Assembly: GCA_037954235.1 (NCBI GenBank)
Contig: JBBMOA010000007.1
Location: forward strand, 2,858,001 to 2,922,000
Source: Aulostomus chinensis
Taxonomy: Eukaryota > Chordata > Actinopteri > Syngnathiformes > Aulostomidae
Reading direction: 5' to 3'
Length of the DNA stretch: 64,000 nucleotides
In this document: in pieces, positions 24,823 through 37,146 of the stretch
Layout: every line of letters starts with the position of its first letter
How positions within the stretch are numbered: position 1 is the stretch's first letter
Program-made: the position numbers and the translations under genes
Notes under the pieces: model-generated
Seen by the model: only the letters and a program-made list of their open reading frames with translations
Told to the model about the DNA's origin: nothing
Databases searched by the model: none

Positions 24823-27800
24823 GTGAGTCTCTGCTATTACCTTCATCTTACTGCTCTTGAATTTTGACTATGCAATTAAACTGTCATGTCCTTTCTGAAA
24901 CAGAAAGATGTGAGATGCACTTGTGTGCCCCAGATAGAAGACCAAAGTGATGGAACAAGGCTGGTTTTGTATGCTTCCTTTTTATGTAAGACTTTGCATG
25001 CTGCAGGCAACCACACTGCAACACATTTCTGAACACATAAAAGCCTATCTTCTGAAACAGAGCAGATACACAAAGCAAATGGTCTTTCATGTCTGGAAAT
25101 ACAACTGGTAATTGCAAATGGGTGTAAAATAAACAAGCAGAACAATTTGCTTTAGTTGAGTGATAAGACATGGGCAAAGTCAAGGGGTCAGTTTCAAAAC
25201 TGCTGTGATAAGAAGGAAGGTTGTGAGAGGAGGAGTCTGCACAAAGGACAGTTGGCAATAATCCCTGTTAGGTTTACACAGTCTGTCAGCCAGTCAGTTA
25301 TCCGGCCTCTGTGGCTGTGTGGAAGGATCCTGACTAGTTGCTGCGCTTCTGTCTTCAGTGAGCAGCGAGCAGAGCTGGTTGTGAGTACACCTCGCTCACA
25401 TCAAACAAGAGACAAGTTCAAATGGGATCATAAGGAGACATAACGAGAGCAGCCCAACAACACGCTCCCATGGAGCTGCCGCGTTTGTTCGGGCGATTAC
25501 AACACGGGCATCGATATCAAATCACAGCAAACGACCCAATGCATCTGGCCAGGGTCTGATTTGTGACATTTACCACATAACATTGCTAGAAATAACTAAA
25601 ATAATGATGTCAGACACTTGAGCATCATCTAGTCTGGTAAATTCAGATGCATTTCCATCTAGCAAGCTATAAAATGCTGCATTTCACGGCTGAGTTACAA
25701 CGCAGCGGTGCTTCAGCTAAATAAATCAATATGTGCTCTAATGTTTAAAGCATAAATCTGTCTCATTTGTCACAGCTAACAACATGGATGAGTGTTTGCC
25801 TCATTGCGTGTTAGAGCCCTGCTCACGATGTGTCCTGGGCTCATTACCATTCAGGCAGTGAATGCCTGTGTCTGACCCAAATTCAAGATGACACATGTAA
25901 GATAAACAGTTTCTCAGTCATTCTGCACGTCATATTTTCAGTTGTGGCACAGTTGCCCTGCATGTCCTGGCTCTCCACATGACGCTGGAAAGGGTAAAGA
26001 CACGCAGGAGTCGAATGGGCTCTCACAGGTGCTTTGCGGGTTGCTTCCATGGGTTCACGGTGGGAAAAGAATCTAGACCAATTGAATCAATTGTTGCAGC
26101 TGCCCCAGGGATAGAGGCCTTAGAGTCAATCATTGATGCATCCAAGGGAATGCTGGGAACGCTGCAGCACATCTTCCCTGCTCCAAGGGAAACTGTTGTT
26201 CCATCTGTGTATTCTGAACCTGTGCATGGTTTAATCAAGAAATGTGTGCTCATCATATGTACTTGCTCTTTGCTCATCTACAGTACATCTTATATTCTGG
26301 TAATTAAACATGAGCTGGGTTGTCTACCAGCAACTGAGAATTCTCTCGCCCTCCTCAGCAGAGATGGAGGGAACGACTGACTGGGAAACATTGATTTCAC
26401 TGTAATTTGCCTTTAGGTGTCAGAGAAATGCTGAGTATAACTAGCAAGTGGTACTAATGTTCCACATTTACTCAGTGCCTTGGTGCAGATTAGCATTGAT
26501 TGGTCTTTCTGAGGTGGAAAGAGATGTTGGTGATACATACACAGAAATATTCCTCATCTGTCATGATGACTGTGCGATGCTGACTGGATAATGTAGGCGG
26601 TGCTGGGAAGGCTTGATTTACAGAGAATGCTAACACCTAGCTCACACCACATGACCTTAGCCCTGGCTTTCCTTTCGCTGATCAGAGGCAAATCAAGTGG
26701 CACGTGTGACTTTAGCAACACATCATCACCACCAGGTATCCTGCTGGCTTAGTATCTGCATCTGTCTGAAACAAGCTGCAGTCAAGAGAGCTCACGACAA
26801 AGCAAGACAGGAAACTTGCAGGAAAACCAATCTTTGACTACAGGAAGTGTTCTTCTCGGAGTGCATTGGCAACGTGGACTCATTTTTGGAGCAAACACTG
26901 GCTGTAAAGAGTGAAACACGTAGAAACACTGTACGCTGTCTCGTGTGTGGTAGTGCATCACTTGCTGTGTCACTCATCTTTCTGTGACAAAACCTACAGT
27001 AGTTTTGGTGAGGCTGGCCTGACCAACTCTTCACGGTGAATGATCTTGTTCTGTGACCCCCGTTTACTGCTCAGCTGGACGATGGCTTCTCGTTTTTGGC
27101 TAGCAGCTACAGCTCCTTAACAGGAAGAGTTCTGCACCCCCCTTAGCGGGCCTTCTTCTAGATATTATGTGCAATTCATACGTCTCTGACTGAAGATGGC
27201 ATGTTGTGTACACCATGAACACTCCAGCGATCTGATGTTTTTGAAAGCTGTCAAGTCGAGCAGCCACAAAACAAACCAAGAGCTGCAAGGAAACCAAGAC
27301 GAGCCACAAACATCTTCTCAAACCACGTTAAATGAAATGTTTTGTGAAGCACAAACTGAATTAAAGAGGTAGGTTTTTCTGCGTCAATAGAAACAACAAA
27401 GCAGGTAACATACATTTAGAGTTATTTGTCACAGACACACACTGCGAGCAGACCAACCCACACAGCCTGGTATGTGTGTGTATGGTTGGCTCACAGCTAC
27501 ATGTCCACATGCACACATCACTTCATGAAGCGTGAAACGTTCAAAGGCAGAGCTACAATAATTGCACTCATTTCCAAACATGTATTTAGCTGAACAGCTG
27601 TATTTTTTGGTGACAATTTACTTGATAATGCCAATCAATGCCATCCAAATTGAATTCTATAATGAAATATGCAATCATCGCTGGCAGTAAAGATTTGTAT
27701 TCTTGTTTTGAGAGACATTCTGGACAAAAGCTCTGACAGTGAATGAGGCCCTGAAATACGCAAAAATCGGCACATGACCTTGGAGTGCATTTAGCACTTT

Positions 27801-29006
27801 CAAGTTTGGCAACTTTAATACATTATTGATCACACTGATCCCTCCTTCCTTAAAGCCTGAGGGCACGATTTGGAACATAGTTAGTCTAAACTATGCAGCT
27901 GAGCTTATGTATGCAGAACTAATGACACTCATTCTCATTTCTCTCCTCTGCATGGCCTATATTTGGAAAAGCTGGATTTCTGTGGATCCTGTGCGGTAAC
28001 AAATAAAAGATGGTGATGTGACACTCTTCTCTAAAAATGTTTTTACACACTGTTTCATACTGTAATGTCATCAAATATTGGCTACAAATGTGCGTATGTG
28101 TTTTCCCATCTGACACTGGAGACCTTCAGACATGGAAAATAGAAAGTAGATACTAGAGTCCCTACGCTCTCGCTACATCTCCTCGTTCTCGTGGGAGAAC
28201 CACAGGCGTGTGGAATGTAGGAGAATGCAAAGCCAGTATCAGAGGATTGAAAGCAGCCGTTTGGAATTCTATGCACTGTAATTCTCTAGCAGCTACTGTT
28301 GTTTCATCTGTTTTCTAGTTGTTCACCTGTCACCACCAGTCAGCACCCAGCTGACACAGTAGCAACTGGGCTGAAACTGCACAGCTCAACGCTACCTGGG
28401 TATCAACATCCCAGGTTTGTTCAAGAATTCTAACAAGAGATTTTTGTGATCACTTTTAAACATGTGACGAAAATGATGGAATGCATATTTTATGTGTTTA
28501 TTTGGGTCATTAACTCACTCCGGAAGGCAGCTCCTTTCAGATTGTGATGAGTAATGGGGCGGGGGGCTTGATTCCCGTTCAAAAACACCACCTACCTACT
28601 GTGTTCAAGCAAAGACACGCACCTCATATACTCCCGCTCTGCTACCTCCACCCCCAAGAGTGAAACACAGCAGCTTAGTATCCCGGTTGATCTGCAACAT
28701 ACGCTAATGAGCTCGGCGGTGCTACACAACACGGCCGGAAAATCGAAGGAGCTGGAAGAGAAGTGTAAATTAAGAGTGATCTCCCCAGACAATCCACCGG
28801 ACAAAGGCAGGCATACTGAGATATTTACTAAGCAGCCCAGCCAATCTGAATCAAGGCCCAGCCATCTATAGGGGATGCTAATTATCACACTTCAAACAAT
28901 TACAATGCACATTGAGATGTTCTGTAACTGTAACAGAAAAATTAAAAGTGCAGTCTGTAGACAAAACAATCCCTATTAATGGACTTCCTACAGATATGGA
29001 AAAAGG
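24823..29006. other. Non-coding stretch
   Basis: It lies between the candidate 43-nt exon and the SINE. A 133-codon plus-strand frame at 25979-26380 has a hydrophobic C-terminal third but overlaps an 84-codon minus-strand frame and has no recognisable domain. Confidence 0.55.
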
Positions 29007-29018
29007 GGGATGAATCTA

Positions 29019-29247
29019 GGGGGCGGCAGAGGTAGAGTGGCCGTCCAGCAACCGAAGGGTGGCTGGTTCGATCCTCATTTCCCCCTGTGACCATGTCCAG
29101 ATATCCATGAGTAAGATACTGCGACGGACTGCTGATCTGTCCAGGGTGAACCCCGCCGCCTATCCAATGTCAGCTGGGATAGGCTCCATCACCCCGCGAC
29201 CCTTAACAGATAAGCAGTATAGAAAATGGATGGAGGGATGGATTGAT
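29019..29247 (+). mobile_element. tRNA-derived SINE with apparent target-site duplications
   Basis: The head is tRNA-like, with a degenerate A-box region (GGTAGAGTGGCC) and a perfect RNA polymerase III B-box GGTTCGATCC at 29065-29074. The body includes CTGTCCAGGGTGAACCCCGC, AGCTGGGATAGGCTCCATC and CCCCGCGACCC, the conserved tail shared by many teleost SINEs and their partner LINEs. It ends in GGATGG-type repeats. GGGATGAATCTA (29007-29018) precedes it and GGGATGAATTTA (29248-29259) follows it, an 11/12 match that looks like a target-site duplication. This is a repeat and not a functional tRNA gene. Confidence 0.85.
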
Positions 29248-29460
29248 GGGATGAATTTAAAGAACACCTATTTATTATATCCACTGACTGCCTGCTCTTT
29301 CATAGTTGAAGGCATAACATTTAGGTGACAGAGTGGCTGAATTTGATGGTGCATTCTGTCATTTCAAACTCCAAGCCAATTCAAGAGCAACCCTTTCATG
29401 GTGGATTGATGAGATTAAATGCATTTGACAGCACAGCAAATACAGCTTGTTTCATCACCC

Positions 29461-29465
29461 TGTGT

Positions 29466-29507
<42 letters not shown>
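29461..29507. repeat. GT microsatellite
   Basis: A (TG)n run with one AG interruption, ending in a short G7 tract. Confidence 0.95.
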
Positions 29508-29508
<1 letters not shown>

Positions 29509-30438
29509 GGGGGGGTTCACTGTTCTGCCTACTTGTTTTCGCCTGGCATTGACTGATGGAGTTCAGCTGTGCCTCTTGCAGGTAGAAAAAGAAAGAGAGA
29601 AAAGTTTGTTACAATGTGCTGTTATAAAAATAAATGAATGATCTTTTCATGCTGATATAGAAAATGAAAAACAGGCAAATGGCTTGAACCTCTCTAGACT
29701 GGAATCACAGAGGAAAAGTGCTTTGTAGAATTCCACTCAAGCAGGCAGAGATGTATTTCTTCAGACCACCTCTCCTTCAGTTTGTCAATAGCTCTACTCT
29801 TACAACATCTGAAACCTTAAATGTCAAATTCAGTGATTAAATCGATAGGGAAACTAATCTCCTATTGCCTCAGACCAAATAGTTTGTAAATCCAGCAGCA
29901 ATCCCCTAAGTAAGCACAAGAATTCATGAATGTTAAACACATTTGGTTTTCTCTCCCTGAACAAAGGAGCAGCTTTGATACCACCACCCTTTCTTGTGCT
30001 TATAGGACAAGACTGCTGAGCTGACACTTTTTTCTTTTAAATATGAATATCAAATGAGGCTTTAGCTCCTGATAAAGCACGATTCAGCTACAACCTATAG
30101 AAAATGTTGCGTACAGCAGGTGTGTGATGCTGCTTGTGATTTGACAGCAGAAATCCTTGTGTCGTGTTTTCAAGCCTTTGTTTTAATCCTTTTACTTCTT
30201 ATAGACGCTCAATATCAATGCGTGAGATAAAGAAGTGCAACCGTGGACACTAAATTGAATCTTGAATGGGGGAGATTAAGAGTGGAGGCTGAGAGAGCAG
30301 AGGACACACTGCAGTGTAAGAGGCTGAAATCCCTGCTCCCAGCGAGTGCAGCATCACTGATACTCACAAGCCTGACACCAATAGGACCAACCATCAATCA
30401 AGCTATCAGGCAGGTCAAATGGCCATAAAGTACCCCCC

Positions 30439-30464
30439 ACTCTCTCTCTCTCTCACACACACGC

Positions 30465-30502
<38 letters not shown>
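30439..30502. repeat. Compound CT/CA microsatellite
   Basis: (CT)n changes directly to (CA)n with two CACG interruptions. The same compound order occurs at 58985-59055 and, inverted, at 61175-61229. Confidence 0.95.
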
Positions 30503-30504
<2 letters not shown>

Positions 30505-30807
30505 CCTTCTCCACAATACACTTTGTCACAGCATAAAGGCTGCTTGCTTTGATGATTGTTGGCTCAGCATAGAGCTGTCCGAAGGAGCCGTGCTCTCAAT
30601 CCTTACACCACCATCTAATAATGCTTTAATCTGCCCGAAACTCCCCCTACAGCTCGGACTCATCTAATCCCCAAGAAAGAGGAGCCAGATGGTCATGAAC
30701 AACTGCTGGGGGGCTTGAGGATGAGCACATGTATGGAGATGCCAGTGCCTGTGACTCTGTACCTTGTGCTTCAAGTTACCACTGTAAACGCAGTGGTGTG
30801 TAGGTAG

Positions 30808-30810
<3 letters not shown>

Positions 30811-30871
<61 letters not shown>
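30811..30871. repeat. GT microsatellite
   Basis: An uninterrupted (TG)n run of about 60 bp, likely to be polymorphic. Confidence 0.97.
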
Positions 30872-30876
<5 letters not shown>

Positions 30877-31476
30877 CGCTCAGGCATGTGCACATAGTCA
30901 GAAAGAAGAGACCCCTGCTGTAGTTGGTGTCGTGTTTCTGCAGGGCACTCTTCCCTCTTCAGTCCAGGGATGAGATGTCAGATCTTCACAGGCAGACGTC
31001 TCTACCAGCTGCGGTGACCTTGTGACTCCTGGAGGTAGAGCTGCGCCGTCTCAGGGGTGTCAGGATACAACATGCCTCTAACACCCCCTCCAGAGCTCTC
31101 AGGGACCCTGCATTGACATCGTATGAGGGGCAAAACCTTTATTCCCAGTTTCACTAACCTTCAACTGGGTGCAGTCCTGTGCCAGTCTGCCAGCTGCCTA
31201 TCAGCCTTGAGCTGTCATGTGTGAACTGAGACCCCCATCAGCCACATGCTGCTGCCAGACCCTGACATCAACCCCCCCTTTTCCCACAGAACACTGATTA
31301 AACTGCATTTACAATGAGGTAATGTGTGTGTGGGGGGTATCAACCTGCAGGAAGAGAGGGGAACATGCATGGTGGGTGCTCATTAAGTGAACATTATAGA
31401 AGTAAAAAAATCAATTAGTGCACAGAGGGGGATGAGCTGGGCTGGGGAGATTCCAAAGCCACTTAAGATCCTAATG

Positions 31477-31499
31477 CCCCCCCCCCCCCCCCCCCCCCC
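31477..31499. repeat. Poly(C) tract, 23 C
   Basis: Twenty-three consecutive C residues, the longest homopolymer in the window. The opposite strand is G23, which can form quadruplex structure. Confidence 0.93.
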
Positions 31500-34400
31500 A
31501 TCTTGGCACACATGCCAATGTTCACACACGATGACTCTAAAGGGAGAGACTACACAGAATTAATTTCCATGGAAGGCAACCACCTAGACTCTACATAAAT
31601 CGCAGACCTCCTCCTCATCCAATCCGAAGCCTCTGTCACCTTCTTAAGAGGCAGCTGGTTAGTAGCACTGAGGGTTTGCCACTGAACAGGGTTAAGCACA
31701 AACTGAGCCTAGAAGGAACCCAGGAAGTAAACGCTTTCAAGCAAATCCGCAGAGACTGCCCCTTGGAGGAGATGGATTACAATGACCTATTGACCTCTGC
31801 TGCGCTTGACCAATCTACAGTAGTGCTGCTAATTATGACCTGCTCCACAACTGACATAGCAGCATAACACCACTATGTTGCAGGAGAGTTAAATGAGGTC
31901 TGCTCACAGCTCTGACAAACACAGACAGGCTTTAATGATGAGAAAGTGACAACTTTGACTGACTGATTGAGAACGTGTTAATGAGCAGAATCGGAGTGAC
32001 ATCATTTTTGTGACATTCCTAGAAGGTGAGTTCTGCCTGTGTGGGCCAGTCCGACAAACTCATTATTCAAATAGTCAGATATGATTTTCAATCCTCACTT
32101 TAAATTTGACTGATTGAGCGCCGAGGCTATCATGAAATGAGAGCAGCAGAGAATTCACCTTCTCCGCAAAACCAAATTCCTTGACTGTCAGCCCCGTCAT
32201 CCTGTCACTTTTATCAATCTGTTATTGAGCGTCTCCTGAGATTTCCTTTTATCTGCCGGTTTCAGAGCCGCACAGTGAAAGACAGACAGCCTGAACAGCA
32301 TTGTTAGAATCTGTTCGAAGATCACCAGAGGAAAACACATCTGAAATCGCTTTGCAACCAACAAAGCCTTAAAAAAAAAAGCAGTAAGGATTTTGGCTCT
32401 GCATGGAAGTGAATTTTTTCCTGTTGCATCAGGGTGGCAAAATGTTTTGCTTGCTTGTAAAAGGAACCTTTACTATATATTGTTCTTTCCCTCTGCAATG
32501 TGACTGCTAAAATATCGGTGCAGTTTTACAAATTGCTGGTGATTTTTTTACATTGTTGTATCTATCATTATTTCTGGTGCCGGGTTTTGTGTACAACATT
32601 CTGCTCCACGCAAATTGCCCCTATTGGGAGTCATAAAATAGTTCTTGCATTGCACTGTTGTGTCTTGCTGAGATTCTGTGAGCAGCAGCAGGAGTGGGTT
32701 AAAGGTGCTGCTCATGTTGAAGAGGACATATAATGTCCCTTCATGTTTTTATGTCACCATTTTGGTTGCATTGAGTGACATCAGCATGAATTTATGGTCA
32801 AAGAGCTCTTAGCTTCAGCTCTACAGGCAATGACTCCAGCCACTTTTGTCACGAGGTCAGAAAGAGCTGCCCCCCTCTCCGAAAAACCCACATGGTTGTG
32901 ACTGGCCTGCTGCTCAATGTGTTAGAAACATCCCACACTTTAACTGTTGTTAGCCTCCCATGACTCCCTGAAGTGAGAAAAAAAAGCTTATGGATGGAAC
33001 ACGCCTAAAGAAGGACGCAGGGGCAGTTACAATTTCAATGACGCCCCTTGTGATGTGTTACGGGGAACCAAAACTGAACAGCTCATTTAATCCCAGACTA
33101 AAGAGCAAGCCAGCCCAAATCAAAACAAGTGGACATTCATACTTCAGTTTGAGTTCGCGGGCACAGCTTAGATACAAATTTAGATCCACAAGAGCTGAAA
33201 AGTTGAGTTTTTTTGTCTGATGGCGCTTTTCAGAATGTTTTTGGAGGTTTGAGCACACCTGAGCTGCTAATTTGATCATCCTCTTTTGCAAAACCGCAAT
33301 TTTCTATCAAGACCTGGCGTGAAAATGTGAAGATATGCCCATATTCTTACAGAAATGATGCTTACGTCTGGTGATCCGAGTCCTCCTGGAGAGACAGTGC
33401 AGGTTAGAAAGCCTTTTCTGTCCATAATGGACTGGTTGTGCTCCTCGGCTTTAGTCTGACGTAAACTGTCTCCTTCTGAACAGCCTGCGGGTAGCACAGA
33501 ATAAATGCCAAATCCATTTACTCTTACCTTTTTTATTATAGGTGAGTTAGTTGGGAAAAATTGCTTTATTCAAATATCAAATTTATATGGGCTGCTCTAT
33601 GAAAATATGCAATTCAAACTGTTTAAATCTCCAACTCAAATCAAAGAAAATGAATCATGTCCAACCCAGAGAAATTGTTCGATTCAAAGAGAAGCTCGCA
33701 TCAGTCAGTGTCAGAATCAGCCTACATCAGCCCAGCGTTTCTGACCCTTTCACAAACATTCACATCAAGGCATAGCACAGTGAAGAGCCCCCGAGCCATT
33801 TGGATGTCTGTGCACATCACTCTGGCCCCTGCTTCAGTAATGATATTCCTAATAATGTGCATAGGTATGGTATATTCGCCTGAAGCTGTGGAGACCTCCA
33901 GTGCTTCAGCCCTGAGTCTGCCCACAGTGCTGTCCATCTTTGTGCAAGCAGCCGACTGTGAGATGGATCTTGGTTTGTGTGGCGCATGTGTACGTGTGTG
34001 TGTTTTCAATGCTGGCCTGGTCACAGCTGGGCCTTGGCTAATGCCCACTCTGTGGCCTCCAGTGTGCCCCAGTTAGCACAGCTCACAACCCAGTGACATG
34101 GTGGGCCAACACTGGTAGAGTCCCCAGTGCTGGGATGTTTTCATCCATCACGCTTTGCTGCACCCACACAAAAGACTTGGCCCCATAACCCATAAGCCCT
34201 CTAATCCATTCTGTAAACATTCAAGGGATTCCCACTTTTACAACAAATGTCCATGCATGAGTACACAGCAGAGCCCGCCACACGCTGGCCGGGTCCCACA
34301 CCAGGCGACGTCTGAGCACATTTGGCACCATTACATCATGATCAATGATTTCTATTAAGATCATTGCCAACGATCAATCACACAGAAGCCAAAATTTTCC

Positions 34401-35012
34401 TGGTGCAGGAAATATGATTTTGGGCTCTGATCATTAGTTTCCTTATTATCGATAGTAGCTTCTTTAACAATAAATAGTTTTTTGTTTTTTTTAAAGAATG
34501 AATGGTCAGGCATAATAATAAGAGACAGAATAATAAGACACGCAGATCAGAACAATTCCAAACTGAATCCAGCATCTCACTCTCTCAGCTCACAGGCTCC
34601 TCCTGCATGTAGCGCTGCCCATCAAATATACTGGAGGGGTCTGCACTCTGTCTCTTACACCCCAAAGCCAACATTTCACCTTCATATCATTGTATAAGCG
34701 ATGGAGTGACCCTACTGAACCCTTGCCCCCCCCCTCCCCCCCACCACAGACTCTGCCTTGACATCCAGGAATAGCAACAAGCAAGAAAAGAACAGGCATA
34801 GACACCCTGACGTAATAATCAGAAACATGATTTCACTGACATCATCATCATCATCATCAGAGTCATGATTAACATCGAAGAGAAAAACTTGACTAAGCCC
34901 ACACGTTCATTAGGTGTGGAATGATTCCTAGTTACTCAAGAGAATTCGCACATCGACTGGACTGTTACCCGGTATGTTGAGGAGGACACTGACGGAACAA
35001 TGAGACACTTAC
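31500..35012. other. Non-coding; presumed start of the tspan9 intron
   Basis: This is sequence immediately downstream (minus strand) of the tspan9 donor. It includes a (CAT)n patch near 34843. No second tspan9 exon, which should encode GCGLLGVGIW-like residues, was found here or further down. Confidence 0.55.
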
Positions 35013-35075
35013 CCAGAAGATGAGATTGAAGATGAACATCAAGTATTTCAAGCAGCAGAGGCAGCCTCTTGCCAT
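35013..35075 (-). CDS. tspan9: First coding exon of tetraspanin-9 (partial gene)
   Basis: This encodes the first 21 residues of a tetraspanin, starting MARGCLCCLKY and ending FNLIFW. That is the short cytosolic N-terminus, with membrane-proximal cysteines that are typically palmitoylated, running into transmembrane segment 1. From memory of the family it matches TSPAN9 at all but about two positions and fits TSPAN4 or TSPAN18 less well. The coding part ends exactly at a TGG tryptophan codon followed by a GTAAGT donor (intron starts at 35012). Upstream, a pyrimidine-rich CCTTTTAG acceptor places the exon start at 35092, leaving 17 nt of 5' UTR or linker. The ATG at 35075 has A at -3 and G at +4. 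Tetraspanins are four-pass membrane proteins that organise integrins and other partners in membrane microdomains. The remaining exons (large extracellular loop with the CCG motif, TM2-4) were not found, so the gene continues below position 1 or was missed by eye. In fish the ohnologue (a or b) cannot be decided from 21 residues. Confidence 0.88.
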
Positions 35076-35381
35076 GTTGCACTTCTTGAATTCTAAAAGG
35101 AACACAAAGGATAGATCCAGGTAAAAGACTACGTATTTGCTGCCTTTGGGTGAGCTGTACTTGTTGTTGGTCTTGTCTCCTGCGCTGCTGTCAGCTGCCG
35201 CTGCAGCCTGCCCCTGCTGTGTGTTTTTGCGTGGCCCCGTGGAGCCGTAGAAAGCACCGGCAGTGAAGCCACGACCGCCAAATGGGCGGCCAGACGTGGA
35301 GGCTTGAGCAAAATCAGAGTCACGGCTATCTACAGAAGGGCTTCGGTGAATGGCTGACTCCTCACTACTGGACTTCTCCAT
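35076..35381 (-). CDS. Possible N-terminal extension or alternative first exon of tspan9
   Basis: The reading frame of the tspan9 exon stays open upstream for 102 codons, to an ATG at 35381 with A at -3 and G at +4. An in-frame TAG lies just 6 nt before that ATG. The predicted peptide starts MEKSSSEES. It is rich in Ser, Gly, Ala and Gln, includes GRPFGGRGF and QGQAAAAAD, and ends in a hydrophobic stretch (YVVFYLDLSFVFLLEF) just before the canonical Met. The hydrophobic stretch is what the polypyrimidine tract of the canonical acceptor translates to, so part of it may be intron. There are two models. In one, an internal first exon runs unspliced into the canonical exon and gives a Tspan9 with a long cytosolic N-terminus. 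In the other, this is a chance open frame in the intron or 5' UTR. A weak donor-like GTAGTC lies at the SK-Y junction. I do not recognise the extension as a known domain. Confidence 0.35.
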
Positions 35382-35969
35382 GCTCTAGAGCTGCAGCGGC
35401 TGATGAAGGTCTCCCTGATGCACAGTCTAGCATAGTCTCACAGATCACAGGACAGAACAAGTGGCCCTCCGAGTCTCCACTGCTGCACACTCTGAAGCCA
35501 AAGCAGAGAAAAGCCACACAGAAACACAGCTACATCCACCTCAAATACACAGGTGAAGGGAGCAGTTCAGGTGAGAAAGTGCCCAGAAAGGAGGTGAGTG
35601 GAGCTGCACTGCTCAGACACCCCTGCCAGGTGCAAGTGTCTGCTGCTCGCTGCCGTTGTCCTGCTTTGATAGTCCTGAAGTAGCTGCACAGGAGGGTCCC
35701 ATGAGGAGCATTACTCTTGTCTTTTGGCAGGGCTGTCTTTCCAGGAACAAGTTACAGTACTCCCTCTCTCACTCTCCTCATGTGCCGGGACTATTCCAGT
35801 GGGGGTGAGACCCCAGTGAGTCTCAGCTGCTTCACCTCCGCGCTCTCTTGCTGAGCTGGTAACTTTTCTCCCCTTGTCACTTTGCTCTCCTCCTTCTCTT
35901 CTCTTGCTGTCTCAATGTCCTCTGATGTGCCTTCCTTTGCCGTGGTCTCTCGCTCTCTCTCTCTGTCTC

Positions 35970-35977
35970 TTTATATA
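35970..35977 (-). promoter_or_regulatory. Candidate TATA box upstream of the extended tspan9 frame
   Basis: On the minus strand the bases read TATATAAA, within CATATATAAAGAG, followed by GA-rich sequence. A start site about 30 nt downstream, near 35940, would give a 5' UTR of roughly 560 nt before the ATG at 35381. A GA/CT tract (36145-36180) and an inverted CCAAT box (36214-36218) lie further upstream, which is a plausible core-promoter order. No transcript evidence is available. The element could be a chance AT-rich motif in CT-rich DNA. Confidence 0.35.
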
Positions 35978-36142
35978 TGCCTGTCTCCTCTAGTGTACCA
36001 TTCTGTGCTCAGCTGCTCAGTCCTCCGCACTGCCGGTGCTCTGCTCTCCCAGTAGCAGCACTCTGGCTAATGTGCTGTTCACGGCAGATGCAACCAACGG
36101 GCATTGCCTATTTCCCAAGGAGAACACTGCCCTCCTTCCCTA

Positions 36143-36144
<2 letters not shown>

Positions 36145-36187
<43 letters not shown>
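36145..36187. repeat. CT microsatellite with short CA end
   Basis: (TC)18 followed by ACACAC. On the minus strand it is a GAGA tract just upstream of the candidate tspan9 promoter, where such tracts can affect nucleosome positioning. Confidence 0.95.
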
Positions 36188-36213
36188 GCCCCTCCCATCT
36201 GCTGAGCAGACAG

Positions 36214-36218
36214 CCAAT
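36214..36218 (-). promoter_or_regulatory. Inverted CCAAT box candidate
   Basis: The plus strand reads AGCCAATGC, so the minus strand carries GCATTGGCT, the core bound by NF-Y. It lies about 240 nt upstream of the TATA-like motif, which is further than the usual -60 to -100 position. It is therefore weak support for the tspan9 internal promoter. The motif is short and could be fortuitous. Confidence 0.2.
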
Positions 36219-37146
36219 GCAGCTGCAGCCAGACTTGAGCTCCTCCTCTTCACCCCCAGTGTCTTTAATAAGCCCATCGCTGTGTTTTTCTTTGACTATA
36301 CATGTTCAGCTATTTCATCTCTATTGTCAGGGGGATTGAGGAGCCGGAGCAATTGTGGAACAAACAAACAAAACAAAAACCATGAAGGTTATAGATGTTG
36401 TCTTTGGAGTACAGGGTTTCATGTTGTATGAGGTGGAATTTGAATATGGAAGATGACAGTCTGTTGACAAGTAATTTCACACATGCCAGTCGTGTTTCTC
36501 CCTGTTTCAATGTTTAACTACAATTTCACTGATTTCTGTTGTCACAAATGCAGAATAGTTCAGTCTGGCAGGAGGTGATTTATTTGCTATTCCTGTTAAA
36601 CAAGCTCAGACATCAGTCACTCTCACTGGAATAACTCTCCGTTTGATGCAGGAGGTAGCAAAAGCTGCAGCCTGTTGTCGTTATTCATCACAGCAATGGC
36701 CACATCCATGTAGAGGGAACCAATTTCCTGCTGATGTCTGAAGCACGGAAAGGGGATAGCGGCTTTAAGATGCTGAGCACTCTTCCCCTGCAAAGCCAGG
36801 GTCACACCGAGTTGCACTGCTGATTCACAAAACAAGCTGACACGATGTGACCGAGCTGCGATTTTTTTGTGTCTTTTTAAAAAAAAACTGAATCTCTTCT
36901 CTGAAATGCCTGTCTAAATATCTCCGCGCATCATATCACTTTTAAGTAAAACAGGATGATTATTGCAATATTCAAGTTGTGTCTGTCACCGTGAGCTTGC
37001 CAACATTTAATTGCACCCTCAGCGGACTGTAACAATTCTAATGACAATATAATTGCCCTTATTGACTGCCAGAATCAACGCTTTCCTCCAGGACTGTTGA
37101 GCCTGAACAGGTTAGACTGCACACTGTTCTGCTGCCGTAATGGTCT

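Noticed and set aside
25979..26380. 133-codon plus-strand frame with a hydrophobic segment
   Set aside because: A hydrophobic run is common by chance, an overlapping minus-strand frame exists, and no family is recognised.
29019..29100. tRNA gene
   Set aside because: The B-box is good, but the cloverleaf is incomplete and the tail is the conserved body of a SINE.
35282..35683. 133-codon plus-strand frame opposite the tspan9 5' region
   Set aside because: It is antisense to the better supported minus-strand frame and has no recognisable motif.
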